Positions 7,720 to 15,918 of a stretch of DNA of 50,237 nucleotides are shown one piece after another. Made by a program: the position numbers and the translations under genes. Below the pieces are notes generated by a model. That model was given only the letters and a program-made list of their open reading frames with translations, had not been told where the DNA came from and did no database searches. The first letter of the stretch is position 1; every line of letters begins with the position of its first letter. Location: the NCBI GenBank assembly GCA_025358435.1, contig JANYJQ010000030.1, positions 1 to 50,237 on the forward strand, read 5' to 3'. This DNA is from Holophagaceae bacterium (GTDB lineage Bacteria > Acidobacteriota > Holophagae > Holophagales > Holophagaceae).

Positions 7720-8336
7720 TCCTCACGCTGCATCCAGAAAATCCACAGGAGCGCCAAGTCCAGCGTATCGCCGACCTGTTGCTGAAAGATGGCGTCATCG
7801 CCTATCCAACAGATACGCTCTTCGGCCTTGGCTGCCTCGCTTCCCGTAAAAAAGCGGTCAGCCGGATCCAATCCCTCAAGGGCCGGGATCCCAAGAAGCC
7901 CATGAGCATTTTGTGCGCGGACTTCGAGATGCTCTGCCGCTACACCCGCCATCTCGACACACCCACCTTCCGCCTTTTGAAGCAGATGCTTCCGGGCCCT
8001 TACACCGCGTTGCTGCCTGCGAACCACGAAGTTCCCAGGTATCTGGAATCGAAAGGGAGAGGGAAAGCCCACCCCATCGTGGGCCTCCGCATCCCTGACC
8101 ACCGGTTTTGCCGCGAGCTAGCAAAGCTGCTCGGCGAACCCATCATCACCACCAGCTGCAATGCCAGCGGCGAAGCTGTGCTGAATTCCGCCTGGGAAAT
8201 CGAAGAAGAGCTGGGCCATGCCCTCGACATGGTGATTGATTGCGGCCAGCCCATCGGCATCGGCAGCACCATCATCGATCTCACGGGTGAAGAACCCGTG
8301 CTGGTGCGGGAAGGCGCCGGAGTTTGGCCGATCTAG
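7716..8336 (+). CDS. YciO/YrdC-family (Sua5-like) protein
   Basis: A 206-aa protein of the YrdC/Sua5 superfamily. Visible motifs are AYPTDTLFGLG, KGRDPKKPMSIL, PGPYTALLP, TTSCNASGE and STIIDL, the ATP/carbonate/threonine-site motifs of the fold. Length and the KGRDPKKP variant fit the YciO subfamily better than TsaC/Sua5, which make threonylcarbamoyl-AMP for the t6A modification of tRNA. No C-terminal Sua5 domain is present. The start overlaps the Nudix stop (ATGA at 7716-7719), so the two are probably co-translated. Whether it performs the TsaC reaction cannot be told here. Confidence 0.85.
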   Translation: MILTLHPENPQERQVQRIADLLLKDGVIAYPTDTLFGLGCLASRKKAVSRIQSLKGRDPKKPMSILCADFEMLCRYTRHLDTPTFRLLKQMLPGPYTALLPANHEVPRYLESKGRGKAHPIVGLRIPDHRFCRELAKLLGEPIITTSCNASGEAVLNSAWEIEEELGHALDMVIDCGQPIGIGSTIIDLTGEEPVLVREGAGVWPI

Positions 8337-8393
8337 CTTGAAGTTAAAGCGCAGCTGGCCAGGTGCATCCGTCTTCGATGAGGTGCCGATAAA

Positions 8394-9965
8394 TCAATCC
8401 ACCCGGTAGTGGCAGCCGCGGCTCTCCCGGTTGAGGAGGGCGGCTTTGAGGATCAGACGCGCGCAAATGATGGCGCTGCGGAGTTCGATCATCCGTCTTG
8501 AGAGTGGCGCTTCGCGGTAGAAGCGCTCGATGCGGTGGTAGAGGTAGCCCATGTCCGCGCGTCCTCGTTCCAAGCGCGCGCCGCTGCGGATGATGCCAGC
8601 ATAATTCCAGAGCGTGGTGCGGATCAGGCTCCAGTCCTGGTCCACGAGCAGGGGATCGGGTTCCTCGGATTCCATTGGAGGTTGCCAAGCCGTGAATTCA
8701 TTGGCTGCTGGGGCCGCGATCGCGGGCAATTCCGCAATGATGGCTTCTGCGGCGCGGTGGCCCCAGAGCAGACCTTCCAGCAGCGAGGTGGAAGCCAGGC
8801 GGTTGGCGCCGTGCAAGCCCGTGCAGGCCACTTCGCCCGCGGCGTAAAGGCCCGGAAGGCTCGTGCGGCCATCCAAGTCCACCAGCACGCCGCCGCAGAA
8901 ATAGTGGGCCGCGGGCACCACTGGAATGGGCTGGCGCAGCGGGTCCAGACCCTCCGCCACGCAGGCCGCAAACACAGTTGGAAAGTGCTCCTCTATGTCC
9001 AGCTTGGCCTTCAATGGGCGCAGATCGAGATAGACCGAGGCCTCGCCGCTGGTGGCCAGTTCCTGGAATATGGCCCGGCTCACCACATCGCGGGGCGCCA
9101 GCTCCATCTGATCCGGTGCGTATTTCTGCATGAACCGGAAGCCCTTGCGGTTCACCAGAAGGGCCCCCTCGCCTCGCAGAGCCTCCGTCAGCAGCATGCG
9201 CGGCTTGCCCGGAACGTAGAGCGCAGTTGGATGAAACTGGATGTATTCGCAATTCACAATTCGCGCTGTGGCCCGGTAGGCCGCGGCGAGGCCGTCCCCC
9301 GTGGCTGAAGACGGATTGGTCGTGTGCTGGTACAGGTAGCCGAGGCCGCCCGTGGCCATCACGGTGCGTTTGGCCACCGCGGTCGTCACCGCGCCTTCGG
9401 CCTCGTTGAAGAGGTACGCTCCCCAGACATGCAAGGGATCATAGACCTTGAGCGGATCCGCCGCATGGTGGGGCAGTGTGAGCAAATCCACGAGCATCCG
9501 GTTTTCCAACACCAGGATGCGCGGGTGTTGTCTCACCGCCTGGTTCAAGGTGTGCTGGATGGCCAGGCCTGTGGCGTCCTTGGCGTGGAAGATGCGCTTG
9601 GCGCTGTGGGCGGCTTCCCGGGTCGGGTCCGGCACCCCACTGCTGTTCTGATCGAAGGGCACGCCCAACCGGCTCCAGAGGAAATCCCGGCAAAGCCTTG
9701 GGCCTTCCTCCGCCAGCAGATTCACCGCTTCAGGACGGCAGAGTCCGGCACCCGCGGCTTCAATGTCCGCAGCCAGCAGCGAGGGCGAATCATGTTCATT
9801 TTCCCCGGGCAGGCCGATGATGCCCCCTTGAGCCCAGGAGGTATTGGTCATGCCCAGCTCGTCCTTGGTCAGCAGCACCACAGCCGCGCCCAGGTCCGCC
9901 GCCCGCAGCGCAGCAACGCAACCGGCGATGCCCGCACCCAACACCAGTACATCGCAAGTGATCAT
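8394..9965 (-). CDS. nadB: L-aspartate oxidase
   Basis: A 523-aa FAD enzyme that oxidises L-aspartate to iminoaspartate, the first step of de novo NAD synthesis. The FAD-binding GAGIAGCVAALRAA is at the N-terminus; SWAQGGI, then the substrate-domain motifs QFHPTALY, GEGALLVN, HYFCGGV and GLYAAGEVACTGLHGANRLASTSLLE are typical of NadB. Start: the ATG at 9965 has GGGAG 5 nt upstream and overlaps the preceding stop (ATGA); an ATG at 9977 lies within that binding site and is less likely. It is the last gene of a minus-strand operon beginning with tolQ. nadA and nadC are not in the window. Confidence 0.95.
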   Translation of the reverse strand: MITCDVLVLGAGIAGCVAALRAADLGAAVVLLTKDELGMTNTSWAQGGIIGLPGENEHDSPSLLAADIEAAGAGLCRPEAVNLLAEEGPRLCRDFLWSRLGVPFDQNSSGVPDPTREAAHSAKRIFHAKDATGLAIQHTLNQAVRQHPRILVLENRMLVDLLTLPHHAADPLKVYDPLHVWGAYLFNEAEGAVTTAVAKRTVMATGGLGYLYQHTTNPSSATGDGLAAAYRATARIVNCEYIQFHPTALYVPGKPRMLLTEALRGEGALLVNRKGFRFMQKYAPDQMELAPRDVVSRAIFQELATSGEASVYLDLRPLKAKLDIEEHFPTVFAACVAEGLDPLRQPIPVVPAAHYFCGGVLVDLDGRTSLPGLYAAGEVACTGLHGANRLASTSLLEGLLWGHRAAEAIIAELPAIAAPAANEFTAWQPPMESEEPDPLLVDQDWSLIRTTLWNYAGIIRSGARLERGRADMGYLYHRIERFYREAPLSRRMIELRSAIICARLILKAALLNRESRGCHYRVD

Positions 9966-10732
9966 GACATCTCCCATCGCGGCACGGGCATGGCCCAGAG
10001 CGCTTCGAATCCTTCAGTCCCAGTCTTGAGATAAGCCATGCGTTCCCTGGTGCATTGAATTGCATCGCGATGATCCACCCTGCCCCAAGGTGTGTCCAGC
10101 AGGCCTGCGAAAGGCGCAAGGCGAAGAAGGGACTCCTCCCACACCGCCTTCATCCCCTTGCGGTTTTGGAGCTGGAGATGGTGGTAGCCCGCGGCCATCA
10201 GGATCAGTCCTTGCAAACCTTCCTTAAGTCCGCCCTCCGCGTCCTTCCAGACCGCTTCCAGCGCATCGTGGGTCTCGTGGTACAGCGCGCTGTTGAAAAG
10301 CACCAATCCCGCCTTCAATGCATAGCTTTCATCCGCCGGGAGTTCGGCCAATGCGGATAGCGCCACGCCACTCCGAAGGCTTACCAACGGTCCCATGGAA
10401 CCCCAATCGCCATGAGGCTTGAATCCTGTGTCCCCCTGCTCCGCCGTTTCAGGAAAGCGGGCGATTCCCTCCCGCCAGGAACCCTGTGGGTCATCGATCC
10501 CCAAGTCACGCAGCATCTTCACAGCATGGGCAAGGATCACATTTTCAGGAATCCCACCAGGGAATTCTTGGCGGAGTTTCGGAGCGCCCAGTACTGTGGG
10601 CCATACCAGCAGCGCCCGGTCCCTGGGATTTTCAAGCGCCGCTTCCAGCCTCAGCCTGAGGAAGCGCTGCACAGGAAGGGCAAGCACAGGCTGGCGTTGA
10701 AAAAAAAGGGGCTGTGCGGAACCGCAGCTCAT
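9962..10732 (-). CDS. DUF309 domain protein
   Basis: A 256-aa protein. The C-terminal part (about residues 145-215) carries the DUF309 helical motif: LFNSALYHETHDALEAVWK, then GLKEGLQGLILMAAGYHHLQ, in which His and Glu residues resemble a metal or small-ligand site. The N-terminal 140 residues are not recognised. No signal or membrane segment. The start at 10732 overlaps the yaaA stop (ATGA); a longer in-frame form would run into yaaA. Its stop overlaps nadB. The function of DUF309 is unknown to me. Confidence 0.75.
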   Translation of the reverse strand: MSCGSAQPLFFQRQPVLALPVQRFLRLRLEAALENPRDRALLVWPTVLGAPKLRQEFPGGIPENVILAHAVKMLRDLGIDDPQGSWREGIARFPETAEQGDTGFKPHGDWGSMGPLVSLRSGVALSALAELPADESYALKAGLVLFNSALYHETHDALEAVWKDAEGGLKEGLQGLILMAAGYHHLQLQNRKGMKAVWEESLLRLAPFAGLLDTPWGRVDHRDAIQCTRERMAYLKTGTEGFEALWAMPVPRWEMS

Positions 10733-11457
10733 GCTCCGACCCCGGAAAGCACGACCAGCCTCAGCATCTTCCCTCCACTGGAATTCTCCTCCAGGCGCTC
10801 CCAACGGCAGCCCTCGATCTTGCTCCGCATCACTTTTGAGGGCTCGCCTTGCCCATGTTCAAGGATCCATCTGGCCACACGGCCGCGATACAGCTTGGAG
10901 AAATGGCTGATGGCTTTTCCTCCTTCGCTCACGATATCGAGCGAATGCCGGGGGCGTTCCCATCCCTTCAGCACATCCGCATGTTCGCCTGGCAGGAGTT
11001 CCCAGAGTTGACCTTTGGGAATCGCAGCCAACAGCGGTTTCAGGTGCAGGCGCCAATGCGCCTTGAGTCTTGGGATTCCACTCATCTTCAATTTGTAGGG
11101 CGGCACCATTTCATCCCCCCTCACCAGCCCGAGCAGATTCGACAGGATGAACACCTGCTTCCAGGCCCTCTTCGGCAACGATGCCGCATCCAGCGCACCG
11201 AACGCTACGCCCTGGTAGCGCTCGAGAGCCGCCATCAATGGCACCGGATGGCGCAACGCCAGGGCCTCCTTGCGGGCTTTATCAAGGGCTTCGCCTTTCA
11301 CCATGAAGGCTCTGGAGCAGGCATCGGGGCCGCCATGCACCACCAACTCCACCAGCTGTTCCCGCACCCATTTCTGCGCGGTTGTCTCGCTCAATTTTCC
11401 GGTGTGCCCTCCGCTTGCCTTCTCTTCCGACGGAGCCAACAGAACTATGGGTTTCAC
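10729..11457 (-). CDS. yaaA: YaaA-family (DUF328) peroxide stress protein
   Basis: A 242-aa protein of the YaaA family, which in E. coli lowers intracellular free iron during peroxide stress and has a DNA-binding fold. Motifs seen: KPIVLLAPSEEK at the N-terminus, NLLGLVRGDEMVPPYKLKM and the late DIVSEGGKAISHFSKLYRG. I prefer the GTG at 11457 because it overlaps the preceding stop (GTGA), has GGAAG just upstream and makes the protein start where the family normally starts; the ATG at 11472 is the alternative. It is the third gene of the tolQ-nadB operon. Confidence 0.85.
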   Translation of the reverse strand: MKPIVLLAPSEEKASGGHTGKLSETTAQKWVREQLVELVVHGGPDACSRAFMVKGEALDKARKEALALRHPVPLMAALERYQGVAFGALDAASLPKRAWKQVFILSNLLGLVRGDEMVPPYKLKMSGIPRLKAHWRLHLKPLLAAIPKGQLWELLPGEHADVLKGWERPRHSLDIVSEGGKAISHFSKLYRGRVARWILEHGQGEPSKVMRSKIEGCRWERLEENSSGGKMLRLVVLSGVGA

Positions 11458-12323
11458 GAATGCGCTTCCCACAGCACCAGTGCCGACTCAGCAGCCTCCG
11501 AGCTCTCTTTGGTTTCGATCCACGATTCAAGGGACACCAACCGCAGTCCGGACCAGAGTTTCCTCAAGCGCGAGCCATACGCCCGCAACCCCGCGCGATG
11601 CGCGAACCGATGGCCCAGGCTCGCTTGGGGCAACAGGGGCTGGCCCTCGTCCAGCTCCCAGGGATGCAGGACCAATGGCGTGCCCGCGTCTTCCGCCTGC
11701 AAGGATTTGAGTTCAGCTGAAAGAAGGAACGTCGGCAGCACGCGCATGGCCCATCCCCACAGCGGCACAGTCACCGGGCCCAAACCCAATACCGGAGGCG
11801 GCAATTCCCAAAGTCGGTTCGCAAGTCGATGGGGGCGCCGGGACCAGGAAGGATCGCCCAGGATTTTCAAGGGCGCCCGGCTGGAATCAAAAGTGAAACC
11901 TAACGCCGGTAGTTCCTGCCAATACTCCATCGCGTTGTCCCGCAGGCTCCATTCCGGGGCACGAAACCCCAGCACCGGCGCCCCCGAGAGGTCTTCGATG
12001 ATGGCCTTGCCGCTCACCAGGGACTGGCGGAAGGCCATCCGATCCTGGATGAAAGCCCGTTGATGGGTAAGGCCGTGGAGCCCGACCCGATGGCCATTCG
12101 AGACGATCCGCCTCAGCAAGGCCGGGTGGCGTTTCGCCTGATCAGCAAGACAAAACCAGGTGCCCAGGGCGCCGGCCTCTGTGCAAATTTCCAATGCCAA
12201 ATCCGTAGCCCGCTCAAGACGGTCTTCGAAATGGTCCAGAGCACTGGGGTCGTCGAAGGGTGGGCAGCAAAGCTGAAACCAATCCTCCCAATCCAGGGAG
12301 AGAGGAAGGCAGGGACCGCTCAC
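11454..12323 (-). CDS. polysaccharide deacetylase family protein (XrtA-associated-like)
   Basis: A 289-aa NodB-fold protein. It opens with PLSLDWEDWFQL, close to the VDVEDWFQ motif of deacetylases that accompany exosortase/EPS clusters. GHRVGLHGLTHQ supplies the metal-binding His pair, GFRAPEWSL the catalytic Arg motif and LVLHPWELD the late His motif. No signal peptide, so it is probably cytoplasmic like its relatives. It would remove N-acetyl groups from a carbohydrate; the substrate is unknown. Both ends overlap neighbours (ATGA with tolQ, GTGA with yaaA). No exosortase is in the window. Confidence 0.85.
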   Translation of the reverse strand: MSGPCLPLSLDWEDWFQLCCPPFDDPSALDHFEDRLERATDLALEICTEAGALGTWFCLADQAKRHPALLRRIVSNGHRVGLHGLTHQRAFIQDRMAFRQSLVSGKAIIEDLSGAPVLGFRAPEWSLRDNAMEYWQELPALGFTFDSSRAPLKILGDPSWSRRPHRLANRLWELPPPVLGLGPVTVPLWGWAMRVLPTFLLSAELKSLQAEDAGTPLVLHPWELDEGQPLLPQASLGHRFAHRAGLRAYGSRLRKLWSGLRLVSLESWIETKESSEAAESALVLWEAHS

Positions 12324-13015
12324 GTGAAATTCCGCTCGGAGAGACTGATGAATTCCAGAGAGAAATCATCCAATTCCGTCTGCCATTGCTTCAGCTGGCC
12401 CTGAAAAAAGTTGTAGGCCATGAGCGCCGGAATGGCCGCGAACAGACCAATGGCGGTGGCCACAAGCGCTTCGGAAATGCCCGGCGCCACCGTGGCGAGA
12501 TTGGCGTTGCCGGTGGCACCGATGCCCTGGAATGCGTAGATTATTCCCCAAACCGTACCGAGCAATCCCACGAAGGGGCTGACGGCGGCGATAGTTGCCA
12601 GAATCCCGAGGTGGCGCTCCATGCGGCCCATTTCCACCACCGAGGCGCGAGTCAGGCTGCGCTCGACGGCTTCCATGCTGCGGATATAGGCCCTGCCGCC
12701 CGCGGCGGGAGCGCGGAGCTGATAGGTCACTTCGGTGAAGCCCGCGTTGAAGAGCCCCAGCAAGGGGCTCATGGTGAAGAAACCTGCTTGCTGTTTCAAT
12801 TCCCGCCAATCATTGGTGCGTCGGAATGCGGCGCGGAAGGTCACGGTGGCTCTGCGGCTGCGTGAAATGAGCAGGCCCTTCATGATGATGACGACCCAGG
12901 AAATCACCGAGAACAGGACGAGAAGCAGCAGCACCATCTTGGCCACGGGGCCGCCGTGCAGCACCACCTCCCAGAGATTGATCCCGTTGCCTTCCAGCAG
13001 GGCGATTGCAACCAT
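12320..13015 (-). CDS. tolQ: TolQ/ExbB/MotA-family proton channel protein
   Basis: A 231-aa inner-membrane protein with three membrane helices: about 24-46, then a pair at about 136-160 and 172-198. Motifs SPFVGLLGTVWGIIYAF and AIPALMAYNFF are characteristic of TolQ/ExbB. These proteins convert proton motive force into mechanical work on TolR/TolA or ExbD/TonB. GGAG lies 6 nt before the ATG. It starts a minus-strand operon, but the usual partner gene (tolR/exbD) does not follow; a polysaccharide deacetylase does (4-base overlap). Length and helix order favour TolQ over MotA. Confidence 0.88.
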   Translation of the reverse strand: MVAIALLEGNGINLWEVVLHGGPVAKMVLLLLVLFSVISWVVIIMKGLLISRSRRATVTFRAAFRRTNDWRELKQQAGFFTMSPLLGLFNAGFTEVTYQLRAPAAGGRAYIRSMEAVERSLTRASVVEMGRMERHLGILATIAAVSPFVGLLGTVWGIIYAFQGIGATGNANLATVAPGISEALVATAIGLFAAIPALMAYNFFQGQLKQWQTELDDFSLEFISLSERNFT

Positions 13016-13070
13016 ACGAACTCCTGATATGCACTCATCTTAGCAAGAGCCAGCCTCCGATTGCTCGGGG

Positions 13071-13076
13071 TACACT
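13071..13076 (+). promoter_or_regulatory. -10 element of ugd, leaderless arrangement
   Basis: TACACT at 13071-13076 lies exactly 6 nt before the ATG at 13083, which would place the transcription start on or next to the start codon. The -35 region is poor. Four other genes in the window share this spacing. Confidence 0.45.
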
Positions 13077-13082
13077 GGATGA

Positions 13083-14435
13083 ATGCGCGTAATAGTCATT
13101 GGATCGGGATATGTGGGCCTCGTGGCCGCCGCCTGCTTCGCCGAGGCGGGGCACTCCGTGCTGGGCGTCGACGTAGATGCTGCGAAGGTGGCGCGATTGC
13201 GGGATGGCGAAGTTCCGATTTTCGAACCTGGGCTCGATGAAATCTTCAGGACCCACCTCGCAAGCGGTAGGTTGGCCTTCAGCCCGAATCTCGAAGAAGG
13301 CATCGCGGAAGCGGACGCCGCATTCATCTGCGTGGGCACCCCCCAAAGCGAGGACGGCAGTGCGGACCTGCGTTTTGTGCTCCAGGTCGCTGAACAAATA
13401 GGATCGGCGTTGAGCCTCCGCCCAAAGGATGCCAAACCGCTTGTCATCGTGGACAAGAGCACTGTTCCAGTGGGCACGGCGGCCCGGGTTTCCAGCATCA
13501 TCGCTGGAAAGGGAACCGACCGGTCTTTCGAAGTGGTGAGCAACCCGGAATTTCTGCGGGAAGGCAGCGCGATACAAGATTTCCTGAAGCCCGATCGCGT
13601 GGTGGTGGGCTGCGCCACCGACTTCGCCGAAGGTGTGATGAAGGCCCTCTATGAACCATTCTTGAAGGCTTCTGGCGGCAAGTGGTTCCGCATGGACCCT
13701 GCATCCGCCGAACTCACCAAGTATGCCGCCAACGCCATGCTGGCCCTTCGCATCAGTTTCATCAACGAGATCGCCGGGCTATGCGAAGACATCGGTGCTG
13801 ATGTGGATCACGTGAAGGTGGCCATCGGCGCCGACCACCGCATCGGACCTGCCTTTCTGAATCCCGGGCCCGGATTCGGCGGCTCCTGTTTCCCGAAAGA
13901 TCTGCAGGCCCTGCTCAAGACCGGACGGGAACATGGCCATCCGCTCATGGCCCTCTCCGCCACGGTGGAAGCCAACCGCCACCAAAAGCAGGTCCTGGCT
14001 TCAAAAATCCGCAAGCATTTCAACGTGGTAGGCGGCGCACCCTCGCCCTTGGCGGGGCGTCATTTCGCGCTGTGGGGACTGGCATTCAAGGCCCATACAG
14101 ATGACATCCGTGAATCCATGAGCCTGGAGCTGATTGATAGCCTCTTGTCCCTGGGCGCCACCATCGCAGTGCACGATTTTGAAGCCATGCCCGCCGTAAA
14201 GGCCAAGCTCGGCGACCGGGTGGCCTATGCCCCTGACCCCCTTGCCTGCTGTGTAAATGCAGACGCTGTGCTCATCGCCACGGAATGGCCCCAGTACAAA
14301 GCCGCTGATCTGGAAGCCGTGGCGGGAAAGCTGAAATCAAAGCTCATGTTCGATGGGCGCAACCTCTTCCGTCCCGAGGCCATGAAAGCCGCCGGATGGA
14401 TTTACCATTCAATTGGCAGGAGAAGTGTCGGATGA
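13083..14435 (+). CDS. ugd: UDP-glucose 6-dehydrogenase
   Basis: A 450-aa enzyme that oxidises UDP-glucose to UDP-glucuronate in two NAD-dependent steps, supplying precursors for exopolysaccharide or LPS. The NAD site VIGSGYVGLVAAACFAEAGH is at residues 5-24, the domain joint contains NPEFLREGSA, and the catalytic cysteine is Cys269 in PGPGFGGSCFPKD. The C-terminal UDP-binding domain has LWGLAFKAHTDDIRES. Length is normal. It has no Shine-Dalgarno but a -10-like hexamer 6 nt before the ATG. It reads away from tolQ and overlaps the next gene by 4 bases. Confidence 0.96.
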   Translation: MRVIVIGSGYVGLVAAACFAEAGHSVLGVDVDAAKVARLRDGEVPIFEPGLDEIFRTHLASGRLAFSPNLEEGIAEADAAFICVGTPQSEDGSADLRFVLQVAEQIGSALSLRPKDAKPLVIVDKSTVPVGTAARVSSIIAGKGTDRSFEVVSNPEFLREGSAIQDFLKPDRVVVGCATDFAEGVMKALYEPFLKASGGKWFRMDPASAELTKYAANAMLALRISFINEIAGLCEDIGADVDHVKVAIGADHRIGPAFLNPGPGFGGSCFPKDLQALLKTGREHGHPLMALSATVEANRHQKQVLASKIRKHFNVVGGAPSPLAGRHFALWGLAFKAHTDDIRESMSLELIDSLLSLGATIAVHDFEAMPAVKAKLGDRVAYAPDPLACCVNADAVLIATEWPQYKAADLEAVAGKLKSKLMFDGRNLFRPEAMKAAGWIYHSIGRRSVG

Positions 14436-14779
14436 CCACGATCAAACTCGGACAAATTGCCCACGCCCGTTCCGGGGACAAAGGCGACGGCTCCAACGTG
14501 GGCCTGATCGCTTACACAAAAGCAGGCTACGGAGTCATCCGGGAGGCCGTGACTGCGGAGCGGGTGAAGCGCCATTTCAACCAGATCTGCTTCGGCGAGG
14601 TGGAGCGGTTCGAAGTCCCCAACCTGCTGGCTCTGAATTTCCTGCTTCATGATTCGCTTGGCGGCGGCGGCAGCGAGAGCGTCAAGACCGACGCGCAAGG
14701 AAAGACCCATGGCCAAGCCATGCTGTTCATGGAAATCCCGATTCCAGCAGGCGTAGCACTGGCAGACTTAATGCCTTAA
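14432..14779 (+). CDS. AtuA-like ferredoxin-fold domain protein
   Basis: A 115-aa stand-alone protein. The motif IAHARSGDKGDGSNVGLIAY matches the C-terminal ferredoxin-fold domain of AtuA-type proteins, found in acyclic terpene and fatty-acid degradation loci. Here the large N-terminal AtuA domain is missing. The start at 14432 (ATGA overlap with ugd) makes the protein begin just before this motif. The C-terminal half contains GKTHGQAMLFMEIP. The overlap suggests co-translation with ugd, but I see no metabolic link. Confidence 0.75.
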   Translation: MTTIKLGQIAHARSGDKGDGSNVGLIAYTKAGYGVIREAVTAERVKRHFNQICFGEVERFEVPNLLALNFLLHDSLGGGGSESVKTDAQGKTHGQAMLFMEIPIPAGVALADLMP

Positions 14780-14824
14780 ACTAAAACCCTGGTTTAGACA
14801 TCTAAACTTCAATTGGAGGCTCGC

Positions 14825-15010
14825 ATGGGCAATCTAGGTCTCACGGAAATGCTCCTGATCGGCCTTGCGTTGCTGATCTTCTTCGGCCCTTCGCGGCTAC
14901 CTGAACTCGGCAAGAGCCTGGGCAAAGGCATTCAGGAATTCAAGAAGGCCAGCAAAGAGTTGACGGATGCAGTAAAGGAAGACGTAACCACTGATTCTGA
15001 AAAGAAATAA
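14825..15010 (+). CDS. tatA: Sec-independent protein translocase TatA/E
   Basis: A 61-aa protein: a short N-terminal segment, one membrane helix (about residues 5-20, LTEMLLIGLALLIFFGPSRLP), the FGPSRLPELGKSLGK hinge and amphipathic helix typical of TatA, and a charged C-terminus. TatA oligomers form the passage for folded proteins bearing twin-arginine signals. GGAGG sits 7 nt before the ATG at 14825. tatC follows directly; no tatB is in the window, so a TatA-TatC two-component system is plausible. Confidence 0.93.
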   Translation: MGNLGLTEMLLIGLALLIFFGPSRLPELGKSLGKGIQEFKKASKELTDAVKEDVTTDSEKK

Positions 15011-15019
15011 CTTTTCTTG

Positions 15020-15853
15020 GTGGCCTCGCCTGAAAAACCGCCCAACCAGATGAGTTTCTGGGAGCATCTGCAGGAACTGCGGATGCGGATCGTGCGCTCA
15101 CTGCTCATCGTGATCGCGGCCTTCGCGTTCACCTATGGCTTCCCCTTCGGCTACCACGACATTCCGCCGCTGCGATTCAAGCTTCTGGAGTGGGCCCAGA
15201 AGCCCTTCCTGGATGCCATGGCGAGGCAATTGCATCGTCCGGTATCTGAACTGGTGGGACAGAACTCGCCATTTGCTTTCACTGACCTAACCGAGCCTTT
15301 CATCTCGCTGATGCGCCTTGCTCTTTGGGCGGCGGCATTCCTCGCAGCTCCATTCCTTTTCTACCAGTTATGGGCTTTCATCCGACCAGGCCTCTACGAC
15401 CGCGAGAAGCGCCTGGCCATTCCATTCGTGGTGGCCACCAGTGGGTGTTTCATCGGCGGCTCCGTATTCGCCTACTACCAGGCATTCAAATTCCTGGGCG
15501 ACATCCTGTTCCAGGAGGCCGCCCAGGCGGGCCTGCGAGCCAATCTCCATGTGGCCGACTACCTGGATCTGTTCATCAGCACGGTGCTCATCACGGGCAT
15601 CATGTTCGAGTTGCCGGTGCTGTTTTATTTCCTAGCGCGGTTCCGCATCGTCACGGCCCGATGGATGCTCAAATACTGGCGCCATGCGACCATCCTGATC
15701 CTTATATTCAGCGCGTTCTTCACTCCCGGCGACGTGATCCTCACCACCGTGTTTTTCAGCGTGGTGCTGTTGGGCCTCTACTTCATTTCGATCCTGGTGG
15801 CCTGGGTCGCCGAACCGCGGAAACCGAAAAACGATGGCGTTGGACCAACTTGA
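15020..15853 (+). CDS. tatC: Sec-independent protein translocase TatC
   Basis: A 277-aa polytopic inner-membrane protein, receptor for twin-arginine signal peptides. The opening MSFWEHLQELRMRIVRSLL is the family signature, followed by six predicted membrane helices; FTDLTEPFISLMRLALW and LYDREKR loop motifs are also typical. The start is uncertain: GTG 15020 (used here) or TTG 15017 follow the tatA stop closely, while ATG 15050 begins right at the conserved motif; none has a strong ribosome binding site. A likely substrate in the window is the FAD oxidoreductase at 42.9 kb. Confidence 0.94.
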   Translation: MASPEKPPNQMSFWEHLQELRMRIVRSLLIVIAAFAFTYGFPFGYHDIPPLRFKLLEWAQKPFLDAMARQLHRPVSELVGQNSPFAFTDLTEPFISLMRLALWAAAFLAAPFLFYQLWAFIRPGLYDREKRLAIPFVVATSGCFIGGSVFAYYQAFKFLGDILFQEAAQAGLRANLHVADYLDLFISTVLITGIMFELPVLFYFLARFRIVTARWMLKYWRHATILILIFSAFFTPGDVILTTVFFSVVLLGLYFISILVAWVAEPRKPKNDGVGPT

Positions 15854-15906
15854 GCATCCGGATGGCCATAATCCAGACGTCGTTTAGCCAAAATGACAAA
15901 GCCCAG

Positions 15907-15912
15907 TAAGCT
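15907..15912 (+). promoter_or_regulatory. -10 element of the DRE-TIM gene, leaderless arrangement
   Basis: TAAGCT at 15907-15912 is followed by 6 nt and the ATG at 15919. A poor -35 (TTTAGC at 15883-15888, 18-nt spacer) is possible. No Shine-Dalgarno is present. Confidence 0.4.
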
Positions 15913-15918
15913 GAGCCG

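Noticed and set aside
10849-12063. A 404-codon plus-strand open frame opposite yaaA and the deacetylase
   Set aside because: The minus strand shows conserved motifs of both families and overlapping starts; this frame is Ser/Arg/Pro-rich noise.
14776-14824. Inverted repeat CTAAA...TTTAG before tatA as a terminator or operator
   Set aside because: Only five base pairs can form with an internal mismatch; too weak to call.
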